Assembly: GCA_930367205.1 (NCBI GenBank) | Contig: OV884011.1 | Span: forward strand, 38,453,754-38,517,753 | Origin: Acanthosoma haemorrhoidale | Lineage: Eukaryota; Arthropoda; Insecta; Hemiptera; Acanthosomatidae | Reading direction: 5' to 3' | DNA length: 64,000 nucleotides | Part shown: positions 38,400 through 50,860 of the stretch, one piece after another | Layout of the letters: each line of letters begins with the position of its first letter | Numbering within the stretch: position 1 is the first letter of the stretch | Program-made: the position numbers and the translations under genes | The notes under the pieces: model-generated | Told to the model about the DNA's origin: nothing | Seen by the model: only the letters and a program-made list of their open reading frames with translations | The model's database searches: none

Positions 38400-39235
38400 T
38401 TCTAATGCAGTGGTTAAAAATAAAAATAATACTATTATTATTATTATTTCCCCCTTAACCCCTTTATTTATCAAAATTTACAAACAGATGAACAAAAAAT
38501 ACAATGTTCAAGATTTACAAGTTACTCCTCTTGCTGCATACGCAGATACATTCAAAGGAGGGTAGAATTACAATAACAATTTCTTTGTGAAGTTAAAAGG
38601 TCAAATTACATATATGCAAGACTAGGTGATGGGGCTCACCTTCGGTTTACAGTGTGGGAAACTAAAAACTAAAACCTAAGACTAGAGCGTTCCTGCCTCG
38701 ACAGCGTATTGCCATCGATGGGGGAACGAAGCGGGGGTTATCGTGTTAAACACCGGGTATGTCAAGTACTGTAGGGAGTCGAAAAATTTGATATGTCTAC
38801 GTTGGATGAATTCATCCACCGTAGGCAGCTCAAAGATCTCGTGAAGCTCACTGTTGCTCCGCAGCTTGAATGAAGTAGGTCTGACCACTTTCATCAGTAT
38901 ACCGTTTTGGAATTGTTGGAGTCGCCGAGCTGTCGTATACGTCAGATAACGAAAAAGCGGTGCACCATACAGCAGAGTAGGCCTGAGTATGCTCTTGTAG
39001 TATTGTAGTAGTGGTAGTATCCCGTCCTAGCCGTAATATCCCTAGCGTAATGGTCGGCCAGTTTTGTTGCCTGTTGCTCAGCAATCAGAACATTGTCGCC
39101 TTCATGAAGACGGACAGTGGCTGTCTTGCCTTTTGTCTTCAACAGCTTCCAAAACTTTCTGTGATATCCGTGAGTGCTATGAAGTCTCTCATGCTGGGAA
39201 TAACCACATAAAGGTACTTCCACCTGGAGGTAAAA
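38400..39235 (-). mobile_element. Jockey-type non-LTR retrotransposon remnant
   Basis: Two pieces of a LINE ORF2 in different frames. The first (39223 to about 39035) reads KFWKLLKTKGKTATVRLHEGD then AEQQATKLADHY, the linker between endonuclease and reverse transcriptase. The second (about 39008 to 38691) reads YYKSILRPTLLYGAPLF then RRLQQFQNGILMKVVRPTS, NSELHEIFELPTVDEFIQRR and IKFFDSL, the typical Jockey C-terminus. The reverse transcriptase core between them is deleted, leaving a frame-shifted junction near 39010-39035. On the plus strand the 3' side ends in an AT-rich trinucleotide run (38435-38450), consistent with a LINE tail. It is dead. Confidence 0.8.
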
Positions 39236-40184
39236 ACTAGAACTGCTATAGAAATTACTTTCAATGGGTACTTATATACAGGCTTACATTTTATAATTAT
39301 GTGTACAATCTGTTTAAAAAAAATTAAATAAATTAATTTTTTTATTTAGGTTCAGTAATTGTTAATTCTTGATTTTTATCTACTTAGAAAGCGTGTCAAA
39401 TGCTCTAGGTACGTCACTGGTCAGTTTGCATTGTAAGATTTCGTACGTAAAATGGTGCACCTGTGTTAACCTTAGAGCTTTTGATTGAAAATAGTCTTGA
39501 TGATAGTCTTCTTGGATTATCCATAAATGTAGCTGTACAGTTTTCAGGCAGTATACCATAAGTTAAGTACATGAATAAGTTGGTTCATGTAATTTTGAAG
39601 TATTAGAGAAGCTTGTGTGGGTCTTTCTTTGCTGCGAATATTGCTGTACCGTCCGCCTTAGTTGATGTCATTGTTTCAGGAATTGTGAGTATGTCAGAGG
39701 TAAAGATGGAGTGCATATTGAGCCTTGAGCACTTATGTTTAAAATAATTAGTTAACCTCAATATACTTGAGATGACATTATGAGCGCTAAATAAGCCTTT
39801 AACTTAAACCAAAGAGCTATTTCATTCAAAACAGTGGTTCATATGCATTACGTAATAACTTCCACAATCGATTAGTTTGACAGCTTTCAAAGATAACTCT
39901 GTAACAATGGAGGGAAAAAGGAGTAATCAATACGAAAGTGAACAGCCAGTTCTTTGCTGTTAGGCTTTAATTTATAGATTATGGTTGCAGTAATGCGACC
40001 ATATCCTACTATTTAAAAACCGCGGTTAATTATTTTATGTATTTTTTGCACGATAAACTAGTTTCTCTAGGTTGCATCAAATGGTGCTTTGTCTACAATT
40101 TAATTTGATTAATTAATTGTATTACGTTTTTCTAGCCTATTTATTAACGCGAAGAACCTGTTTTGACCTGAGGGCGTTTGTAAA
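39236..40184. other. Intergenic, 5' flank of DUSP12
   Basis: No gene or element recognised. No clear TATA box was seen close to the DUSP12 start, as expected for a housekeeping gene. Confidence 0.5.
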
Positions 40185-43100
40185 ATGGCAGGTTTTCAAG
40201 CATTAGACAGATTTGACTTTTCGCCTGGACCAACTAGTGCTGATTTTATTGAAGATGGTCTTTGGCTTGGTAAGTATTAATGGTATGTTTTAATTCAGTG
40301 ATAAGAAAATTATGTGGTAGAGGGCGTCCAATACCTTACTGAATGAAGTCCTAAGAGGATAAATATTTCTGTGGTAGTGTCGATCAGTGGTGGATTGGAG
40401 GTCTTGGTAGACTGATTTATTCATAAATAGCACAAGAACACATTTATAATTTAAGGCTCCATACTCAGTTCTTGACAATTCTACCATTCCAGTGCTGATA
40501 TGTTCCAGATTTGTTTATCATCGAGACCACCATAAATACAGCTTAAAATTTTTTTTTCAAGCACGCTAAATATTCTTGGATATTGTCCACGATTCTGATC
40601 CATATTTGAAGACTGCATGTATTAGAGGCTTGTATTGCTTCATCTTGATGTATCGGGCAGTCAGGTTGCTTCTGAGGCAGGGTCCATGCAGCAATTTGCT
40701 TTATTTATCATGAGATATCGTTATTGATATTTAAATCCCCAGTTATTTGAATGAGGGTACTTGTTTGAATGTACAGGGTTTACTAGTAAATTTTTTACCT
40801 TCAACCACTTACAGTTCAGTGACAATACATGTCGCTTATCTATTTCTTTTAAAGCCATAAAAACTTCCTTTACAACCAAATGTCTAGGTCATTTGTGTAC
40901 CCTAGATTTGATTTGTATTTGTGAAAAACGGTGTCCTTTGTCTGAATCCCAGATTCACAATGTGAGATCCAAATAAAATGAAATTATTTCAGAGCATCTT
41001 CTTGTCTGATGCACTTTTCCAATAAGATTAGGCAGCTTAATCTTTTCTGTACCTGCACCTAACACCTAACTATTGTAGCTTGGCGAATCCCAATAAATTT
41101 CTTTGGAATACCTAGGTTTGCCAGAAAAGAGTATAGCATTTCCTACTATGCCAAACCACCCACCATCCACTATGTCAAAGAAATCAAGGAAGGTTTGTTT
41201 TGATATTGTGTTCTCTTCCTTTGTTGATTTCTAGTCATTGGTCAATTTATTTTTCTGGAACCACTCTATTAATGACCGACTGCCTGCCCTGCTTGTAGGA
41301 GGAACCATGCGTACAAAATATCAGAAAGCATTTTGTAATCAACAAGTAACAGAAAAATAGTCCATCTGTAATTATTGGAGCCAAAAAGAAAATCTTCTTG
41401 TGAACTTGATGATATATAATTAGTTGTTGATTACCACTAGTAATGTTCAGTAATCTATATTATCAAAACCAAGCTAACGTGATCTCCAATTGTTCATTGA
41501 AAATAAGAATTTTACCATCCTTATCCTCTTAGGTTTTAATAAGGAATTGCCACCGTCGACCACACCATTCCCTTTTCTAACAGAGTTGTCAGATGGCCCA
41601 AATCATTTATTTCTGCCTTCACCCATGTCCTAGATCAACCTCGTCATATGTCCTCAATGGTAATTGTTAGTTTATTTTAATAAAAGTAAATTATTAATTT
41701 TTACAATTTTTGATCCAACACATACATTTCTATTTATATGTTTATTGTCATACCCTCTTTGATTTTTTTATTTTCTAAATTCTCAGCCATGTTTAATACT
41801 CTTTATCCAGTAAATACTTACATCAATATTTATTTAAATAAAAATGAAATCATATTGTCTTGTATTGTACTTTACATATATTTTTACTGTATTAAACATA
41901 ATAATTTGATATTATAGGTAACTTGAGTGCTGCAGTTGATAAGGACTTTTTAGAAACTATCAAGTGCAACCACATTCTGACTGTCGATTCTTGCCCTCTT
42001 CCGCAGAACATAATTATGTTGCCAGGGATGGCAACTATGTATATTCAGCGTAAGTTCATATGCCAAATAAATCGTGTAATCAATAGCAGTATTGTTATTC
42101 AATAAAACATAATTTTACAGTGACCGATATGGCGCATGAAGATATTTTGAGTAATTTCAACAATACCTTTCAATTTATAAGCAAAGGCCAACAATCTGGG
42201 GTCGTTCTTGTTCATTGGTAAAAATAAATTAATTAATTGTTTTTTATTTGTATACTTAAGGTGTAATTGTCTCGTACTCTTTGGTTATTAGTTCTCCTTA
42301 TTATGTGTTATGTTTTGTCATTTCAGTTACTTCGGTGTCTCTCGGAGTTCTTCAGTTGTCATTGCTTTTCTGATGAGAAAATACTGTATTTCCTATGCAG
42401 AGGCATTGGAGAGGTAAACAATTAATTAGAAATTAATCATTAGAAAGTAAAAAATTAATTAAGATTGTGGAGATATTATTAAGAATAGCTGTTTATTGTC
42501 TCTTTATCATCTTATATACAAAAAAATTAGCTAAGCTGCCTATAATAGCAATTTTTAAAGTTTTTACTCATTCGACCTTGAATATAACGGCAATCATATA
42601 AATATTAATTAGGAATTATTAATTACTCAATTAATTGCTAATGTAAACACTTATGAAGGTTTACACCTCAAAATGATGTCTTCCCAGGATGTAGGTACTG
42701 ACCATGCCATGTGTAAATGAAGTAAAATTTTTCTCATTTACAAAACTTGAAGTTACGTGTAAATTATCAACCACACCAATAACTTTGTTGATATGTCAGG
42801 GCCATAATCCTCTTAATAGCCATACTTCCGAACTGTCTAATTTAAACAAACTGAAGATTTATTTCCTCGTTGACATTGAGGCTGGCAAGATGAAATACCA
42901 TTTTTTGTGCATTACACTTATTTTTTCATGGAATTAACTTTATTTTTGTTATAAACATGTTTTTTATTTAAGGGTTAAAGCAAGAAGGCGTACTATTGGC
43001 CCCAACAGTGGATTTGTCAATCAGCTAAAGCTTTATGAAAAAATGGGTAACACTATTGATCAGACTTTGATAGATTGGAGGTTGTTCAGAATGAGAACTG

Positions 43101-45267
43101 CTGCTGAATTTATGTTGAGAGGTTACTAGCCATTTTTGAATTGGCCAGCAAATTTATGTTCGACTTGACAGTTTCTCATATATTTGAATGATTTTTTTTT
43201 TCCAGTTAAAATCTTGCCGACTGATTGTAACGATGTTATCAAGCCTGATCCTGGACTGATCACTGTTAAGCCAAATCCTCTCGTGTATAAATGTTACCAT
43301 TGCAGGTAAAAGATATATAGTGTGGTATCCTTATATAAATAATATCCTACGTACGTTTCAAATTTCCAAAACACAAGGTCTCTGGTATTTATACTCCATC
43401 CCGCAAAAGTGCACCATTCAACCATCCTTTCTTGCTTGCTCCACTAATGGAATTCTCTCCCTTGCAATATCCACCTTGTTTCATCCCTACGAACTTTCAA
43501 ATCACTCCTATTCCAACACATTACCATCTAGACACTTGCTAGCTCGGGAACCATTTATTTACTTTCTACTATTAAGCTTTTTATTTTTACTCTTAATGTC
43601 AGATTGTACACAGTACACAGTACTTGTACTTGTTATTGCGTGCGTATTAATTTCAATGTTTTCTTTTAATTTAACACTGTATTTTACTGACCTTTTTTTA
43701 GTGTATTCTCTTTTTATAATGTCCCATCTCTGAAATTATTTACTGGAATGCTTTTAAATATTTATTTATTTCTAAATTGAAGTTTATAGTTTATTTTTCT
43801 TTGTCTTGTTATATTTCTTTCTTGTTATTATTCATGTGGGATAAGGTCCTAGAATATTTTTTTTTTTTTTCGATCTATCTAATGTGAATTTATTAAATGA
43901 ATCAATTTTCTGTTTCAGGAGGATCATTGCAAATAAGTCCAATATCATCCCTCACGTCACTGGGAAGAAAGTCAGCTGGACGAACCCTCAGTCATTTTCA
44001 ACTGAAGACGAAACTGTACTGTGCAAACAGTATCTCTTCTGCGAACCGCTTGCCTGGATGAAAATGAATACAATTGAAGGGAAGCTGAACTGCCCTAAGT
44101 GTCATTGCAAGCTTGGATCGTTCAATTGGGTCATGGGTGAGTCCTTTTCGAAGGAAAATACATCTTTTAAAAAAATATATTTATATTATTAGGAGCATTG
44201 GTTATTCGTCTCTCTGTGTTTTATTTCTAATAAATTAATTTTCAAAAATTCATGATCAACCCTTTGAACATTATTGGAAAGAATGCCACAACTTTATCTC
44301 AGTGCTCCACTCCACACTGCAAGTCTTATTAGAGGGAGACTAGGGTTACTAGGTTAGGGAGGGGATTAATGTATAAGATGGAAATTCCCCAACAACGAGA
44401 TTAGATGCTCAATGAAATTTGAGACAGATTATTTACAATTAAAACAGGGTTTATCATGGTAACACATTAGGTTCCATTTCCCCTTCATTTCATCGGCTAC
44501 CCAAGCAGACAGTCTATAAATTATTACTCAAAGTTTTTTTCGGTCCTATTTTCAGAATTTTGAAAATTTATTCCAATACTCATGATTAAATAAAATTTAA
44601 CTTAATAAAAACAGTATAAGCTTTCAGCTTGAACTGGTAATGACTTGGCTTTCTCTTATGTTTTTTTCTGAAGCATGACCACCCAGTTTGTATTTCAAAG
44701 CTATTTATTTTTTTCACTTATTCAATTTATTTACAATAAATAGTTGGCATAACACCTCAAGAAGAGGTAGGTCTACTACTCCCATAGTACTTCCGGTCAA
44801 GTACCTACTCATTTATCTTCAACAGGCTGAGTGAACCCTGACCTGGTCCATTGTAATGCTAATCACTTGGCTATGAGGGCAGACTTCTTCTCATTTAATA
44901 ACTAATAATTATTTTAGTATATTAACTTATTTTTTATTTATTTTGTGATAAATTTTAATACAGATAGTTTCATCAGACTTGCAATGTTAAGCATTGTAGG
45001 TTATGTCAAGACTTTGAAACATGCCCTTTTTAAAATACAATTTCAAAAATGCCTCCTTGAATTCCAATTTATACTGATAATTGAAATTAATTCTATTTCA
45101 GATTACGCACCATAGATTATATATCGTTATAATTTTAAAAACGAGTGTTTCCTTCTGTTTCAGGTACTCATTGTGTTTGCAAAGCTAGAATGGTCCCTTG
45201 CTTCTATTTTATACCCTCAAAAATTGAACTGTGCAACACAGTACAAAATGTCGAAGTGACCATCTAA
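40185..45267 (+). CDS. DUSP12: Dual-specificity phosphatase 12 (YVH1 orthologue)
   Basis: Eight exons: 40185-40269, 41918-42049, 42121-42217, 42327-42413, 42973-43121, 43206-43305, 43919-44136, 45164-45267. All introns are GT-AG and phases close, giving 972 nt and 323 residues. It has an N-terminal dual-specificity phosphatase domain (about 20-165). The signature HCYFGVSRS puts the catalytic Cys at 105 and Arg at 111, with a candidate general acid Asp at 75 (LTDMAHEDIL). The C-terminal zinc-binding domain has C213-x2-C216, then CPKCHCKLGSFNW with C275 and C278, and C293/C295. Domain order and the LGSFNW motif are diagnostic of the YVH1 family, which releases Mrt4 during 60S ribosome maturation in yeast. 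Vertebrate DUSP12 is about 340 residues, so length agrees. All key residues are present and the gene looks functional. Confidence 0.94.
44825..44882 (-). repeat. Possible tRNA-derived SINE head in DUSP12 intron 7
   Basis: On the minus strand TAGCCAAGTGATTAGCAT (A-box-like) precedes GGTCAGGGTTCACTC (B-box-like) with roughly tRNA spacing. Weaker than the other SINE calls. Confidence 0.35.
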
Positions 45268-45331
45268 CTCTGGTGAAGTAAGCAGTGTCTTGTATCAGTG
45301 AGCATTGATACAGTTAGTTCATTCTGAATTC

Positions 45332-45337
45332 AATAAA
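45332..45337 (+). terminator. Poly(A) signal of DUSP12
   Basis: AATAAA 65 bp past the DUSP12 stop codon, the first such hexamer downstream, giving a short 3' UTR. Confidence 0.65.
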
Positions 45338-48300
45338 AAAATTTCTCACTGAGCAGAATATGGCATTCGTCACGTTTAAGTCTATAGTCAATATTAGTAT
45401 GAATGTATACACAATAAAACCTTAGATCATTTATTATGTCTATAGCAGACCACACGATCATTTGGAATGACATTAATTTTTATCAGTGGGTTGAAAAGTC
45501 AGAAAAATCAGATGGTGAAAAACTTATGAAGGTAATGACATTAACATTGTTCTTGCATGGTTGCCTATTATTAGGCAGGTCATTGGCAGCTTTAAAAGAA
45601 AAATCTAAGTAAAACTTGTCAAGAAATGAATAAAACTTTGAAGGAAAGATGCTGAGACTTTGAAGTAACTTTTAAACAGTAATAGTAATTCTCAACAAAC
45701 AAGATTGAAACATTTTAAATATATTTTCTTTTCTTAATGTATTGACTTAATTTATTTTACATACATATATATAAATTCGTTTTTTAAAAATAATATGTAT
45801 TTAATTTTAGTTTTAAACTAAAATCTTAACCATGGACGGAGACTAGATTATAGAAATCTTAGTTGAAAAACAGAGTGAAAAAATCTTAGTACATAGTTTA
45901 AAATATTTTTATCCTTTTTGATGTATGTTGCTGGGTTATTATCTAAAAGATTCAGTGAGGTTTTACTGTGTATATTTTTTATATTATATCATAACTAGAA
46001 GGTATTAAATAAATGTGTTTCAAGCGATATATAACTTAGTAGAATCCCAATCAGTGAGAATGATTCACTACCATCATACTCTCTCACAACTAATTCATGA
46101 AATCGTAATGAGTAATCAGTAGTTGGTCAAATATCAAATAAGCCATGTGTTCGCTACCATTTGCGATCGTAGGCATGGAAGGGGTATTATCGTCAAAACC
46201 ATTCAACCCTTGCACCATTCATCGTGACTTGACTCCCATACTCTAATCCCGCCCTTGGTGGTAATTACCAGACATCAGAAATCACCTGTAACCCAAGAAA
46301 CCTGTAGATACCCAGCCTCTGGTTAACGTTTGCTTCTATGGTGTCCAAATAAGAAATGGACTGTGCTATCTGTCTCCTTGAAAAGCTTGAAGAACGTAAA
46401 GTTCATAAAGGTGGCCGTTGTATAAAAAAAAGGAGTAAATAATTCAATATTATTGTCCTTAATGATTATTATCTGTGCTATGTAAACCCACTGGTGTAAA
46501 CTTTAATCGTTATCAACAAATGAGAAATTAGTTCATTGTTGATTGGTAATAAGAAGGTCCCCGAGTTTGTATCCCAGTTATGTCAACAAATTTTTCCTTT
46601 CACCAATAATTATTAGTAATGTTATTTATCTTTTTTCCGGTACTAATAGATAATAGAATTGTTATAAACCTAATAAATATTTATATAATACAGATTTATA
46701 TTTATATATTATAACATTGATATGATCTATTGTGTATCATTGTGTTTTGTTAGTAGTTACGATACATTAAAGATATAAATGAATATAAAAAAAAGAGTGC
46801 CTTGTAAAAATTGAGTTTTTTTCTATTGTTATATTCATTTTTTCATGTAGAAATCATTTGTTTCACATATTAAATCCCTATTACTTTTCATCTCAAAATT
46901 TTGAGAGTAGCCCAATTTTTACTTGAATTATATTATATTTAGTAATCGGAACAAAAAATTAAACTACTTAATTAATCAAGCCACTCTTAATGCTTTAAAT
47001 ATTTTTGAAATGCAAGGACGGACATAAATGTAATATGTATATTAAATTGAAAACTGAGCTTTAAATATTGTAATTATTTTGGTAATGATAAGGCTAACTT
47101 GTATTCAGAAAATGAAAAACTTGTGACTAAAATTTTTCTTCATTGATTATTTATTAGACATAAAGATTGATCTAGCTCTGGGTGTAGATACATAACCTTG
47201 GTAAGGTTAAGGCTTATTTTTACTATCCAATGCTTTATAATCAAGCTTGCCATATGATAAATCATGTTAAATATTATAAAATGTATTGTAAATTGCCATA
47301 ATAATTAGCTGTACCTGCTTCAATAATATAAGGAACATATATTTTTATATCACACTAGCTGACTGGGTGGATCGGTTATGATTGTATAATTTTTCAAAGA
47401 GAAAAACCAAAGAAATTTAAAGTAACATGAAACAGGATTTATTTACCATGTTTTTGTAAACTAAACAGTAGCATAATACACTAATATATCTTCCTTTCGC
47501 ACGTTGAGTGGTAGATGGTTAGGTTTAGCTTTTGTGGCTCTGCTAAGTCAACAATAGCTACTCTGCCATATAAAAATTGTTGGAAATATCTTCCAGTTTA
47601 ATTTGTTATTTGACTACTTTCTTCATAAAATGAGCCCAAAAAAATATACATTTAATTCCTGCCAATAACCACTGAAAGCCAAAGTCATGCATACGTGGCA
47701 TCTGTCATTAACATGATAAAGACCATTTATTAAATTATTAAAAATCTGCCTCTATTAGTAGCTGTTAATAATATTGCTGTAGTATAAATGTAGTTTTTAT
47801 TAGTATAATCAGATTGAAATGTGATCCAACCGATAGGGAAAGAAAACAAAACCAATTTTACTGTGATATGAGCGTAAATCATTTCTTGTCATCGTAGATA
47901 CCAGGCCAGTTCACCTTTTTGAGGTCAGAACCCTTATAGATTACTTCACAGAGGTATACACTACCTCTAGAATATAGGTACCTGAGCCTTCTCTGGGGGG
48001 GGGGGGGGATAACTTCTCTTAAATAGTTGCTTTTTATTATCAAATGCTGAACCACCTGTCCTCTTTGGAGGATAGGTTGAGCAAGATGAAATCAATTAAT
48101 TTCATGAGGACTTATAGTTAATCTTATCATTCATGTAGATCTTCCTGGAAAGTTAGTTATGGATATTGGTAGTGGAAGCAAAGGGATATAAGTGATCAAG
48201 TTTATTAAGAAAAGGAAGCATGAAGTTTAGTTCGGTTTTTAAGTTTTAGTGGTGGTACAAAGCAACTAGTATATTTGGCACATTAGTAATTCTAGAGATG

Positions 48301-49985
48301 CAAAGGTGTGTTGTGTGACTTTATTTATTGCTATTTCACAAGGTTATAGATGATTGTATTAAAGTTCAATGTTGCCACTTCACACCTCAATGGAGCTCTC
48401 CTTTTATAAAAGGTCTATTTAGCGTTATAAATATTTGTTTGTAATAATTGAAAACATGTTGCCTCACATGTTTAGGAACTCTCTGCTATCATACTTTTTT
48501 CTCTCTTTCTTGCCTCATTTCATCTAATAACCCTCCCTACTCGGCCTTCTATGAATTGTTTTCAGAATCTCTCATTTTGTTATTCTTCTTTTGTCATCCG
48601 ATACTTCTGTCTATGTATATGGGTCATTCTATGTCAAATCAAATCGGGCCGCCGCCGTAAAATGGCTCATTTTTAAAGCACTCACAGATCTAGATTGTAC
48701 TAAGTATATAATTTCAAAGCTCTTACTATAAGCTTTGATTTTATATACAAAATACCATGGTTATATAAAATATGAAATAAAAAAATTATCAAATACGCAT
48801 TCATTATTTGTTAACAAAGAATGAAAATTTTATATGAGTCGTGAGGGTCTGACATGCGATTTGTTTTTTATTTCACATGGACTTTTTAGTGAATTTCTTT
48901 ATACTTTTTATATATTTATTAATTATTAATCTAGTATTTGTAGGTAGTTATTTTTTAAATTTGAATAGATATTTTATTAGATATTAAAATGTGTTCTTAA
49001 GTAGATTGTGACCATCATCTTGTTAAAAAAAATGTGTAATTTAGATTGGATTGTGATCATTAGTCAGCCTACAGTCGTTATTGCTAATTTTAGGATTGAA
49101 ATTTTGTGAATAATGTTGCATTTATACATTATGAAATTAATCTGTGATTTTCTTTTTAGATATATATATATTTAAATTTATATTATTATACCTTTAATAT
49201 GCATTTTTAGACAATAAAAATATCTATTTATTATCTTAAAGGTGCATAATATGTTTTATGCTGATATGTAAACAATGGTACAATGTCTAACCGAGCTTTA
49301 TATTTTGGCCTTATAATAATAATAAAAAATATCTAGTACTATTATTTATGTGTGTGTTTTGTAGGTAAGGAGTAGATCATTTTTGACATCTGAAAACTAT
49401 AATATTAAAGGATTTTTTTTTTAGCTTTGAATTAATAATGTAGTTACAATGGTATGATGAATACTGATTATTGACAATAGATCATGGTAAAATATCGAAG
49501 AAAAATAGGATTTGCACAGTTCTACATGGCAAAATGATCTCTCCTTCGATGTGTTGAAAATATTTCCCTATGAAATTAGGAAATCCCCGAGAAGCCTTCT
49601 TATTAATAATAATAATTATAGTTTGTTGTAGCTACAGTTATATATTGTTATTGTTAATTGTTGTATGGATTATATGACATAAGTAAGTAAGCATATAATG
49701 AATTATTGTTACCTTATCAAATGTTTGTTCTATGCTCTAGGCAAATTAATTTATATTCTCAAATTAAATTATTCCTTTGTGATTGTTTAAATCAATCTAT
49801 TTTTTTTTAAGTTATAAGGGAAAATAATTATGGAAGTAACTGTATTTTTGATTTAATGGAAAAGTAGTGGTTGAACAGGAATATTTAAATATATTGAATT
49901 CTTGATAATACCTACTTTTTACTGTAACATGTTGTATCAGTTCATAGTAAATATTATTATTATTGTACAATTTACTTGATTATTC
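45338..49985. other. Intergenic between DUSP12 and the Hsp70 array
   Basis: AT-rich, no gene recognised. A G-run of about 14 bases lies at 47995-48008. The moderately GC-richer 46140-46440 may be old repeat DNA. Short open frames (such as one at 48448-48660) are low-complexity and unsupported. Confidence 0.55.
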
Positions 49986-50674
49986 ACTTGCAAATTTTTT
50001 TTAACTACTTATAATACTTAATTAAAGGTTCAATAATAATTAATATTATCTCATGCTTCCTTTTAAATTCAAAATTATTAAAAATAATGAACATAAAATA
50101 AAATTAGATAAGTTGCAGAGTCTAAAGGGAGAGATTTTTTTTTGGAAATTTGTTTAACGTTTACAAAAAGTAAAATATAAGGATAGATCAAGTAGAAAAC
50201 AAAGATTTTTGAGGAAAAATTTCAATTGGTATTGCAACCTATCGACTACGACTACCTGAGCTGGTTGAAAGAGATCTTAAATCATCTTGTTTTCTTTACA
50301 TTTCAAATAAACGTAAATAAAAGATCCTATAGATCAAGTGCCGGTTCAACTTGATCTATTGCAATGAGAATAAACTAAAAGCGGAAGTTTTTGGGCCCGT
50401 TTTCAGATAAAAAAAAAAAACAGTACCCTCCTCCCAAAAAAAGATGAGAACCTCCTATCACAAAAATGAATCATACAACTAAGATCAGAGCAACGAATGA
50501 TAAATAATATAAGGATTTAATTCCTATAAGCTAGTCAAGTTCGATTTTAATGGAATTGGTTCAATTTATTTATCTAATAGTATACAAAAGGAATATAATT
50601 TGCTTGTGATAACATCTAGGATATTGAAAAGGAAATGAAGGAAGTAAAAACACAAAGTAGGATCAACAGTAACA

Positions 50675-50680
50675 TTTATT
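50675..50680 (-). terminator. Poly(A) signal, Hsp70 copy 1
   Basis: AATAAA on the minus strand about 180 bp past the stop, at the end of an AU-rich 3' UTR with several ATTTA motifs, a feature that in Drosophila Hsp70 promotes rapid mRNA decay after stress. The matching site of copy 2 is at 56969-56974. Confidence 0.6.
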
Positions 50681-50860
50681 CAAATAAATAGTAAAAAATA
50701 TATACAAATTTCAGTCATTTAAAAAAAAAACAACTCAACTTGAGCGATTAAATAATATAAAATAATTACAATTTTTTTTTACATATTCAGTCTCAAAACA
50801 AGTGATATTTACAATATTAACACAATGTAATTGTAAAACAAATGTCAGTGAAAAATTTGT

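Noticed and set aside
43320..43733. 137-codon plus-strand frame after DUSP12 exon 6
   Set aside because: Lies within intron 6, beyond a clear GTAAAA donor at 43306. Composition is low-complexity hydrophobic, as expected from T-rich DNA.
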